The notes beneath the pieces were generated by a model. It worked only from the letters and a program-made list of their open reading frames with translations, searched no databases and was not told where the DNA came from. The translations under genes and the position numbers were made by a program. From the NCBI RefSeq assembly GCF_026151205.1, contig NC_087081.1:3353246-3417245 (forward strand): a stretch of 64,000 nt of DNA, given 5' to 3'. Position 1 is the first letter of the stretch. Each line of letters begins with the position of its first letter. Shown one piece after another: positions 27,101-39,300 of the stretch. The DNA comes from Bolinopsis microptera. Lineage: Eukaryota; Ctenophora; Tentaculata; Lobata; Bolinopsidae.

Positions 27101-30100
27101 TCTCATGAGCCACCAGGTCCAGCCTCTCTTTAAAAACAGCAAAACTTAAGTAGACTCACGTAAACTTCCCGATACTGTTGATACAACACTCCACAGCTAG
27201 AGCAGTAACTAATGCTGGGTCGTGCTTCACCACTGCTTCACAGGAGGGAAGACTGACTGAGGTAGTTAGTACACCTTCCAGCTTGTTCACTGTATCCTGG
27301 TGAGGAGGAGATGTGTTTAAGATGTGTTAAAGATGTGTTAAAGATGTGTTAAAGATGTGTTAAAGATGTGTTAAAGATGTGTTAAAAATGTGTTAAAGAT
27401 GTGTTAAAGATGTGTTAAAAATGTGTTAAAGATGTGTTAAAGATGTGTTAAAGATGTGTTAAAAATGTGTTAAAGATGTGTTAAAGATGTGTTAAAGATG
27501 TGTTAAAGATGTGTTAAAGATGTGTTAAATTATTTATTCTTGTCCAAGTGATATCGTATATGATCAGCAGACATTTTTGCCGAATAAAACAGTAGCGTTA
27601 TAGAGTGAACTTATACCTGTATTTTAGCTACACATCTCTGGCAAGTCATTCCCTTTACTTCGAAGTAGGAAGTACTCATTTCTAGCTTCTCAGTGATCTG
27701 GATTACAGAGAAATTAAAGTAACAAACTACCAAATTACATGAGTCTAATTGATTAAAACATGTTTGGATGCACTCGTAAACTGCTGGGAGCTGGCACTGC
27801 TACAACCGTCACGATAAGAATTGATTAAACCAGCTGTGATAAACGTAAGACAAATATAATGAGGTAAAATGTATGCTGATGATAGTGTGTACCCACCACG
27901 GATAAAATTCCAGAAGATCGTTTGGACGGGGTCGCAGTAAACTTGGGTCCGATATTATTGATGATATCCGCTATCGTGTTTACGTCAAAATCTTTAGAAC
28001 AAACAAACAATCCACGGTCTTCTTTGAGCCTGTAAAATGGTTGCTTCTAATTCACTTCTCATTTCTTCATTTACTTTTAGTTCTCAATTTCTTATCATCG
28101 TTGATTTAAGTGCATTTTCTAGACGATCCTGTAAGGTCAACGTTACGCTAAGCATTATATTAAGTTATGTTATCACTATATGCCGTAAAACTTGACACCA
28201 TCATTAATCATTATGTTAAGTTAAGTAATGTTATCAGCTGCCACGCCTTCAAAAAGCTTCTTAAAGAAGCTTCTAGAACAATTCTCTAGTACGTCTAGAA
28301 CCAGTGTCCGCTCTATGTAGACGTGACGCATCTCAGAGAATTACTAACACTAGGGTAAAGTCTGCCGTTTTCTGACAAAACTGCTTAAAGACCACTTAAA
28401 AATCCGAGATTTCAAGCACTTTTGACACATTCATGACAACTTTTGTACAGGTGCGATGAACGCGACATGACGTAAAGCATCGCCTATTTGTATTGTATAG
28501 AAAAATTCTAGAACAATTGTATACATACTTTAACAAATACCTATACCAGTAGTTCCGCGCCCCGTTTACAACAATTGCTATGGTAACCACTATACAAAAA
28601 GCCAACAGAACAATAGCTCAAGTTTGCTATTGCAAACTTTACAAGTGAAAGTGAACAAAGAAGGGGTCACGTGATTATTATAATATCATCATAGCTTTAC
28701 TGTGCCTATAGGTGTTAAGTTAAACCTTGATGTTAATTTAACGTGGGGTTGGGATTAGGTTCATCGTCTTATTGGATGTTTGAATATGATGCTATAATAT
28801 ATTATATACGTTGCCAACGCGAGTCGAGTCTCGCAGTAAAGAAGAGATAATATTTCTTTCGTAAATCGCTGGAATTAAACAGGAATTAAACATTAACTCG
28901 CTGTAATAAAACACCCAAAGGATCGTATCAAACTGTTAATTTATATCGCTTACCAGTCATATTGATTATATTATGGAGCGTACTTGGCAAATACGTGTCA
29001 TACTATTGAGATATTTTGCTCGTGTTACTCTTGTTACTGATCAATAATAATGTATTGTCAAACAAGGTTCTCTACAAACATTGTAACATGGTGTTTGCAG
29101 TACAACTAACTCTGACCTCCTTTAGACATTCTTTTAATTCAGGGTAGAGTTAGTAATAGAACCAATAAAGATAAGCATGACGATATAAGTTATAGTCAAA
29201 GATTAAATTCCATGATGGGGTATCATTTAGGCACACAGACAAAGTGACTGTACTCATAATGCTTGCTACTTAAACAGTTACTCCTGGCACGTGCTGCAGT
29301 GCTGCACGTGCAACAGGTCTCTAATAAGTAGCACGTGCTAAATCATAAATGCTAAATCATAAATACTAAAATTTCATAAATGTAAATGGTTTATATTTTA
29401 TAAGAAATCATGTCGAGCTACACTATACAGAGTTTAGCAGTTAAATGCTGTTTTGTAACACAAATACCACGTTATTTACCTCAGTTCAACATCGTATGAA
29501 TACAGGTAAGGTAAACGTGGTAGTGACGAAGATCATAATATTCTTGTGTCATTTATAAAGCACATCTGTCTATGTCAGTTTTATAACCTTATTCAATATT
29601 TTCCATCACTTAGACGCTCGATAAGAAACTTTTCATTGAGCGAGACGGTTAGATTGTTTTGAATTCCATATAAATTTAATTTTAAGATATCACTAGTTGT
29701 GTTATATCTTGTATGGATCTATGATAGAAGGGTGCACACCTCAGCCACTCGCTAAAAAGACTAAATTTGTCAAGTTATTAATAGCGGCAGCTGAGATATT
29801 CAACCTAGGGAAATCATGTAACTTGTCCTCCCACCAGATACTTAGATCTAATTTTAAATTACTTAGATCTAATTTTATATCAATATCAGCAGATCCCTTA
29901 TCTTGGTTCCTCCCAGATAACCTCTGGATTGAAACTAATTTTAAATACGGTGAAGCGACGACTAAAATCTTCTTTATCATATAAAACGGGCCATTAATTG
30001 TTTCATTTGTTGCCAATAATGCTGCTTATCTTAGTCTGGAACGAGGATTCAGGAATAAATTGTGGTACTAATTATAATATTGTTGCAATATATTTCATGG

Positions 30101-30366
30101 TAATACGATCAAGTCACGTTGCAGGAGCATCTAGGAACATATTGTAGATACGAGCATATTCGAGCAGTGGTGTACTTTGGTAAACGTTGGATTAAGGTAA
30201 GACATAACTTTAAAAGTTGTAAAGACATTATAACTTAATTCAACAGAAAAGTCGTAATTTGAGACATCGGGTACCTACTGTCCTACTTAGTTATAAAATT
30301 ATTCACACAAACGTAATGTAGCTGAACTGCTGGAGTTGTGAAAGTATTCATCAAACGGATCAAGTG

Positions 30367-30397
<31 letters not shown>

Positions 30398-33300
30398 AAT
30401 TAGCCCACCTGATCTGGAACATCAGTAGAGGGAGCTCCTGAATACTCTGTGAGATAGCGTTCACACACCTCTCACAGGACATCCCAAATATGTGAACTTC
30501 GTGTAGAACAGCGGCCGTGGCACCCACTTGCATTCCTGATATTATGCTCGTAATACTAATATTATATTATTAATTTATGCTCATAATATTATAATTACAT
30601 TATGGTGCAGAGTCAGGTAAAGGTCTCAGGTTTGCCAACAGGAGACAGGAGGAGATTGATAAGTTGGTCATTGAGAGGAGAGTGCTGAGGAGGAAAGCCA
30701 GGAAAGCTTGTTCCCAGTCTGTAAAGGATGGTTTCAATGCTTTGCTTAGAGGCCTGGCAGAGAAGCTGTGTAAGTTGAGAAGAGCAGAGGCAAGGAGGAA
30801 GAAGCAGAGAGAAGTGAGGAGACAGAGAGGTGGGTTTACTCGAGATCCTTTCAAGGCTATTAAAGGTATTCTTGAACCAAGCCCTGTGGGAGAGTTAAAG
30901 TGTAGTAAGGAGGAGTTAGACAACCACCTGTCTAATACGTATAGTGATGCCAGTCGGGCAGTTCCTCTTGGCGTTCTGAATGGGTTACCTGAGGCAGCTC
31001 CTAGCCCAACTGTGGGGTTTGACAGCAGGAATATAACCAAGAAGGAGTTCGAAGAGGTTGTTAAGAAAGCCAGAGGTAAGAGTTCACCTGGTAACAACGG
31101 CATCCCGTATACGGTGTACAAGAGGTGTCCAGGAATATCTCAGAACTTGTGGCATGTGCTGAGAGGAGGCTACAAGGCTGAGGAGTACCCAGACAACTGT
31201 AGGTACTTTGAAGGGATCTACATTCCTAAGGCGGATGGAGATTTTGGACCCAGCACAGGACGTCCTATATCGCTAGGAAACATTCAGGGGAAGATATACC
31301 TCGCTGTGTTGGCGAAAAGATTAACCAACTTTGTTGTCGCTAACGGGTATGTGGATCTCTCAGTGCAGAAGGGTGGAGTTCCTGGTGTACACGGATGTAC
31401 AGAGCACTTTGGAGCTATGTGGGAGGTGCTCAAAGATGCTAGAGTTAAGAGAAAGGATCTGAGTGTTGTCTGGTTAGACTTGGCGAATGCTTACGGGGCT
31501 GTTCCACATTTACTTATTGTGAAAGCACTCCGCTTCTATCATATCCCCGAGAAAGTTATCAACATCGTTATCAAATACTTCTCGGAAGTTTACGGAAGAT
31601 TCTCCTCTAAAACAGTGACATCAGAGTGGCAGCAGTTCGAGATAGGAATATTTATGGGCTGTGTCATCTCGGTGATCTTGTTTGTGCTATGCATGAACCT
31701 TTCTGACGAGTACTTGAAGATGAAGGTACCCAGGAGTGTCGAGTACATTAAGGATGGAACAGCTATACCACCCCTTAAGCTGTTTATGGATGATAGCTGC
31801 CTTACCACGGCTAAAATGGTAGATATGCAAACCCTGCTTGATGTTTATCAGGAGTTCGTTGTGTGGTCAAGGTTCAAGCTTAAGTCGTCTAAGTCTAGGG
31901 CACTAGTCTACCAGAAGGGAGTGACAGTGGAGTGGGTTGTAGAGAGTTCAGAAGGTAGTCAGGCGAGGTTGCAGCTTAGCGGGGAGGTGATCCCGAATGT
32001 ATCTGAGAAACCAATCAAGTTTCTAGGGAGGTGGATTCGGGCAGAAGGAAAGGACAAAGCTATAATCGAGAAAACACACGAGGATCTTGTTACATACCTC
32101 AGTAGACTCGATCTTAGCTCCCTCACCGGCCTGCAGAAATGTTGGGGGTATCAGTATATGGTCCTTCCAAAGATGAAGTGGCCACTTGCCATTTATGATA
32201 TCCCGATCAGCACTGTTTCTCGCTGGGAGCAAACAACTAACAGTCATCTCAGAAAATGGCTAGGAGTGGGACACACGCTTAGTAGCTCTTGCCTGTTTAG
32301 TCATTCATCCAGTGTTGCTCTCCCCATCGACAACCTAACCGACACTTGGAAAGTAGAAAAGTGCCGTCTCTTGCAGTCATATCAAACATCTCAGGATGCT
32401 TTGATCAGAGCGGTGCAACCCCAGGTGCGGTCTGGGAGAGTTTGGAAGGCAGATGCTCAGCTTCACGAAGCTGAAAGAGACTTGGTGTGTGAGTCAGTGC
32501 GAGGTATGGTGCAACCTCTTAGTAGAGCGGGAATTGGTTTCGGTGATTGGAAGAAGCCCTGGGAGAAGATGTCAGAAAAGGAGCAGCAGAGGGAGGTGTT
32601 GGATAGGGTTAAGGAGAACATCAGGAAGGAAAGAGAGGTGCAGTTGGGTACGTTGGAGATGCAGTCCAGGTGGGGTAATTGGAGAGAGCTGGTGACAAGG
32701 ACTGACATGAGCTGGCACACGCTCTTCAAGTATGGGGACTCATTAATCGGTTTTCTGCTTAGTGCTGTGTATGGCACGCTTATTACACCAGCTTTAGCAT
32801 CCAAGTGGAGCGAGGATGAGGATGGGATGTGCAAGCTGTGTGGTGACAAGTTGGGAACTGTGCCGCATATTCTGGCTGGTTGTCCTGTGGCACTAAGTCA
32901 AGGGAGATACCGATGGCGCCACGATAAGGTGCTTAAACAAATAGCAGACCAAGTGAAATTCCATTGTGAGCGGAGAGTCAACAAGAGGAAGAGCTCTTGT
33001 GTCACTCGGAAAGCCATTGAGTTTGTTCCAGCAGGAGGGAGGTTTAAGGAGGTGAAGAGGTCGAAAGTCAGTGAGTTTGGGATTCTGAGTGGGGCCACTG
33101 ATTGGATAGTATTAGCAGACCTGGATGAGCAGCTGAAATTCCCGTCGGATATAGCAACGACCAGATTAAGACCAGATTTGGTTCTTTTCTCGAAAGCTTC
33201 CAAGAGAGTAATCTGGTGGGAGCTTACAGTACCGTCGGAAGAGAGAATAGCTGCATCCCATGAGCTGAAGCTTGATCGGTATAACAGTCTACAAGCGGAA

Positions 33301-36300
33301 ATACAAGCTAATGGGTGGTCATGTTTCAGCTTTGCTGTTGAGGTTGGTGCTAGAGGTGTGGTCGCAGCAAGTTTGGAGTGTGCATCAAGGAAGATTGGTC
33401 TGCCTGGGAGAGCCCTCAAGAAGTTGGTCAGAGATTGTGGGAAGGATGCAGCCCATTGTTCAAGATGGATTTATCTGCTGTCTAGGAAAAGAGAGTGGGA
33501 GATGAGAGCTGTTTGAGCTTTATGACTTCACCTAACAGCCAGAGGTGCCATAAGCTAACTCGTCGTAAATCGCGAGCTCTAGCAGGTATCCTCGGGTGAT
33601 TGTCAGATCAGATGGTGGTCCAAGAGAGACTGCTGGGGCACCTGACAGAAAACCGTATCGCAATGAAAGCCCCGAAACGGTGTCAGGTTTGTGACTGAAG
33701 ATTCTGATCAAGCTCAGGGTTGAGTCTACACAGTGTCGCCACTTGCCGATGCCAGTTGATGCGAGAAGACACTGATGTAAGTGGGAAGTTATGTCTAAGA
33801 AACAGCGTGTGGTTCGGGTGCCGGTTGAACGCATGTAAAAGGGAGGGTATATCCGTATTTCGCTGCTAGTGATGCAGTCCTTAGCCCGGTAGCTAAGGCT
33901 TCCCCGTTTCTCGCTCATTTGTGCTCCGATGGGCTTGTGACCTCTGCGGGGGTCAAGTGCAGGATGAGGGACATGGCTGACCAGGAGAAGGTTGTTTTTG
34001 GGAGATAGAGTAAGGTTGGTTTGGTGTTGTGCCTTCGCAGTTTAACTGTATCTTTACTCTATGCTTCTCATTTATTCGTTACACTGACCGCTCATGACTC
34101 GCGTAAACACAGATCGTTGTTCATTAATCAGGTGTTTTCTTTAGAGTTTCGAGACTTAAGACTTGGATGTCAGAAATATTAACTACTTTGAATTCTGAAA
34201 CGCTTTCATTCTCTAAAAGTCTCGATAAAATAAAATGTGTAAAATATCAATTTAAAAAATATAAAAATATTTGAGTGATTTGAGGTCTCTTTTACTTTTC
34301 TACTTACCAACCGAAGAAGAGAAGGAGTTCTCTGAAACTACTTTAACAGTTTTACCAGACACTTTGCAGAGACACTGTGATTCTGATGCTGAAATGAAAA
34401 CCAGGTTAAAAATCGGTAAACTTCATTTTCAAATTCCAATACTGACAGATCCATCTGAAAAAAATCGGTTAACTGACACAACGAGCTTTCAAAGGATGTT
34501 TTAGTCCAATTAGGTGTCCTTTGTGGATGATCAACTTTTCCAAACATTTTCAAGAGTCTTGAAGCCACTTTGTTGTGAACATCAAACATAATATAATTTG
34601 GTTTGATTGAGGACGCCAACGCAGCAGGTATGCGGCAGTAAGTAATATTCCGTTAATTTCGACGACCGGTAAATAATTAATCAATATAGATATTTATCAT
34701 TTCATTCATATTGTATGCAGAAAACAATGTTGCAAGATATTCGCATTCCGATGAGGAATGCAGATAATATCTTGCAACATTATTTTCTACACTACTGCAG
34801 GCAATATGAATGAAATGATAAATAATTATATATAATATACTAGAAACCTGCTAGTCGAAAGCTTTGTTCGAGAAAATTAAAAAATCAGTTATTTTTTAAT
34901 TTCTCTTCATCATCTAGATGTGTACTGTAGTATGGATTTTATTTGACAATGACGACAAAGTTGTAAGTATTCAAATTCCCTAAACAATACTTTTTACCGC
35001 ATCGAAAAATATCAATAAAAACGTAAATGTGAGCTAGTTATGACGTATCATTATAAAGCATGGCAACGTGCGTTGACAGATTCTTCACGTTACGAGTTCA
35101 GAATTATTTTGCAAACACGTTACACCCCCCCATTCCATACTTATTATAAACGTACCAAACTTTCTATCTTAGAAACCGTTTAAATTCAATTTAAGAAATT
35201 CACAAGATTACACTTACATAATATGTTAAAACATTTGAATATTGAACTTAACAAGACGTTTAGAACGCAAGTTAGGTGAATAAGCGTGATTTAAACTTTG
35301 GCCTTGTGCCAAATGATAAGAAGTTTTACTCGACAAATTTGCCGTATTCAAAGTCTAGAATAACTCATACTATAAAACTGTTTACGGAGGTGGGGGGGGG
35401 GGTAAAAATTGTCCAAAAAGTGATTACGTAACAATATGTGAACGATCCCTAAGTACCATTTTCTGGCTTTAGTGGTATTGACGATATTATGTTTTCCAAC
35501 GTAAGTTACTTTTCTTAACTTAGTATTCATGTTATTTTCTGGGATGGCTAGTTTAAACACTGCTGAGTATAGGTTTTATTTTAATAGCGGTGTTATTAAA
35601 TTTCTATTTATTATTATAACAACAGAAAGTAGTCGTTATTTGTTAATGATATGATGATAGCAAGTACTTGATACTTTGATGAAGCTGTATCTTAATCTAG
35701 CATCTAGTTGCTATGGTATAGTAACTATAGCAACTACAAGTAGTACTAAAGTAGTACTGGCGAAGTAGTCACTTTTATTTCTCTGTAAACATAAAGGTGT
35801 TACAAAAGGTGTTACAAAAGGTGTTATAAGATGTGTTATAGAGGGTGTAACTATTACCATAGTACACGTCCAGGGGATGTGAGATGTTGGCGTCACGCTG
35901 CTTTACTAGTAGGGCGTTTTATAGGATACATGTAAATTATCACAGGGGTCTGATACCAATATAACCGCTGCTTACACAGTACAGCTAAGTGTGACAACTC
36001 AATATTATCGAGTGCTTGATTGAAGACATTGAGCCTTTAAAAGTTTGAATTACGCAAGAAGCACGCACGGACACGTAGCATTGGATATTAATAAAAAAGA
36101 TGTATAGCATTGGATGGGGTGATAATTTGCACAATCTAGAATAATCTAGAATAATTCTATAGTTCCAAGACTCCTTTCTAAAGAAAGATGACAGTACTGC
36201 AACTGTATGATCATCAGCGCTGTGAACTGTGCAGTGATCCGTAGGATCGTAGCATGAGCAAAGTTAAATACACATATTTATAGATAAATATTAAATACAC

Positions 36301-39300
36301 ATAAATACATTGCTAAACATTCTTTTTAATTGTGGTGAAATGGAATGGGTACCTTAAGAGAATTTGAGATTTTAGCATCTTGGAATTCACCAGATAACTC
36401 TTCATTGCAATGAGTAATAAGAAATAGCTCTATTTGCAGAAATCTTTATTTTACCTACAAAGCCAATCCAGAATCAAACCCTTTCAATTTGATCTCTTTA
36501 ATATGAACACTAATAGCAAGCTCTACCATAACATTAGTTATTGCACTCACAATAAACTTAGCCAAGAACTATTTTTGTCTAAATTTTACCGTTCACTTTT
36601 ACCATACAGAACATTACAGCACAGAAACTAATTAAGCTAATAATGAAATATATTAATACTCAAAGTAAGGACCAAGGTCTAGCCACATCAACTCGTGTAC
36701 TGAAGGGTTTTAAGGGGGCCGGGGGTCTCCATCAAAATTCTCTCAAATTTCGAGAAAACCCCCCCCCCCCCCCCCCCCCGGCCCCCTTAAGACAAAAGCC
36801 TCTCCAATAGAACAGCTGACACATCAGCGCTGAATGAACTCAGTCTCATGATAATTGATAATGCCACCATTAATGCCACCATTAGTCCTCTGTATTAGTG
36901 CTCTGTATTAGTGCTCTATTCAGTGTTCAGTGTGAGTATTGCAAAGTAAATTCTCTGTCAGAGCTCAGTGCGGTTTGTGTTTGTTAAGCTACTGTTCTGC
37001 AGTTTTTTAGGTTTTGGTGGTTTCTAATGAGGTTTATTTGTTAGTTCTTATAACAATGGGTATTGCGCCTTCATAAGACTATAAGATTCTCAATAGCAAT
37101 ATGTGAACAATTCTTGTGTGCAAAACTCAAAATTCAATTGTAATCATTACACCCGAACAACATCTAAGGTAGCTACTGAAAACGATGCCTGGAACTGACG
37201 ACCTCAATTCCCATGTACTGATGTTCTCCGAACTCTCAACTTCACCCGAAGAAGGCTGGGACATAACACTAGGAACTCTGATTCTGCTTGCTGGACTTCT
37301 AGGAATTGTAGGGAATAGTCTTTCACTCAGATACTTCTGACAAACCAGAAGGAATGACTTGGTTACACAATTGTATCTTATAATCGGTGCTATTGATCTT
37401 TGCACATGTTTGTTCCAATTTCCTGTTCCAGCATCCTTGTTTAAGCGGAGACTCCCTGTTTTATTCAACAACATCTTCTTCTGCACATCTTGGACCATTC
37501 TTTTTGACTTCCTCAACAAAATGTCCATGTTTTTGGTCCTTCTTTTAAGTTTAAGTCGGGCTATTGCCATCGCTAGACCATTTTATAGAATTAGAAAGAA
37601 GCTCATTTTCGGAGGCTTCTTTATGTACTGCCTACTTTTGATCGCACACAGTATTTGTATGTTACTTTTAAAATTTAATGCTATTTACGGGGCTGATGCT
37701 ACTTACTGTTACCTTTATTTTGAGACAGGCGAAGATACGATAACTGAGACTGAAAATACATTTATAACCACGGAGTATGCACTTATTTCAATAGAGTATG
37801 GTGTTCCTCCCCTCATAACTTTCTTCAGTTTCCTGGTCTGTCTGGTCAAATTGTTAAAAGGATCGAGAGTTGGGGCAACAAATGACAAACGGAGAACTGC
37901 TGCTGTCACAGTGACAATTTTCACAGCCGTTTTCTTGCTCTGCAACTGCCCACTTTTTTTGCTGGTCACTCTTTATACAACTTTTTCAATTGTTTACAGT
38001 GATGAATTCTCTATAGATGTCGGACTTTTCAGCAATTATTTTATGCTGTGGTATTCCTGGACGATATGTCGAATTCTGCTCACAGTTTTGAATGCTACCC
38101 TCAATCCTATTATTTACTTCTTTCGAATGGTAAACTTCAAGAAATGGATAAGGAATGGATGTAAACTAGAGGAAACACAAATTACTGTGAGGTCTACTTG
38201 AAGAATGATAATCAAAGTGGGGATTATAAATATAATAATAATAAGGTAAACAACAATCATTCCCATCTTACCTGCACGCTCAATACTGGCAATATCAAGG
38301 TCATTTGCTGAGAAGAACGTATACACTGTCACATCCATATTTACAGCCTTAATGAGATGGTATACAGTCTGATCTAGGGAGGATGTGGAAGGAGCTGTTG
38401 TAGAATTTAGGGTCTCTCTGAGTTTGGGTCTATACCAGATTTGTGTTTAAATCATATTATCTTGGACAATATCCTCAGCTCCATGGTTTACATGTCAAGT
38501 CTTCGTAAGACCACTCGCATAACTAGATATATGGTAATGATTAGTAATATATAGAGTATTAGAATTAGAATAGCTGTGATCCAGCAATTTTGAGTTGGCG
38601 CAGGTTAAAATTTCAATACTTTATTACAATAGCTGTAAATCACTGCTCAGATTTATGAATATGATCAATTAATGATTATTTCTTGTAAGTTTTTAATAAG
38701 TTGAATAAATTGAATTAGTAGTTGAATAATATCAAGGATATTGAGATACAATTTATTTGAATTAGCTTTTTCATAATATCTGCTTTTCAGTTAGGAAACG
38801 ACCAGGCCACAATGTAATTTTCCGAAGCTGAACTGAACTTATGGAACAACCTAATGTTACTTTCCTCAACAGACCCAAGCCTTGGGCGTTTCCTAATTCC
38901 AGCACAATAATTCATATCTTATTTAACTTGGTAAAAATACAATAAACATGTCCAGTGAAACCCTGAAAAATCATACTATGGAAGGGATAGAAAGTAAAAT
39001 TATGCAATTCTGAAACGGATTTCAAGATTCATAATTAAGGGTTGCGTGTGGGCAGTTACTTCTGGGCCACCCGGTAAAGTATCCTGGATGATGAAGAATC
39101 TGTATTAAATTTTGAAATTTTGAAGAAACCAAGTAACAGTGAATTTATGTAAAGACTGGTTTTTCTGGGCATGGTTTTTCAGGGAACGCTGTAATTGAAA
39201 CTTTTAAGAATAACTTGATTGCATGCACACTACCAGGACGCAGGTGAATACAACTTTGAGTTGTACAATATTTCAAATATTACTACACACTGAAGCTTTT

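Larger units (their letters stand above)
34061..37184. other. ATP7 intron between exons 5 and 6, middle part
   Basis: Holds the foldback hairpin, the 73-bp TTAA element, a G run near 35391 next to ATTACGTAACAATATGTGAAC (resembling an unclassified DNA-transposon end) and the upstream region of the GPCR. Confidence 0.55.

Noticed and set aside
33532-33918. A 128-residue minus-strand frame after the R2/NeSL-like LINE ORF
   Set aside because: It lies in the LINE 3' UTR on the antisense strand and resembles nothing known to me.
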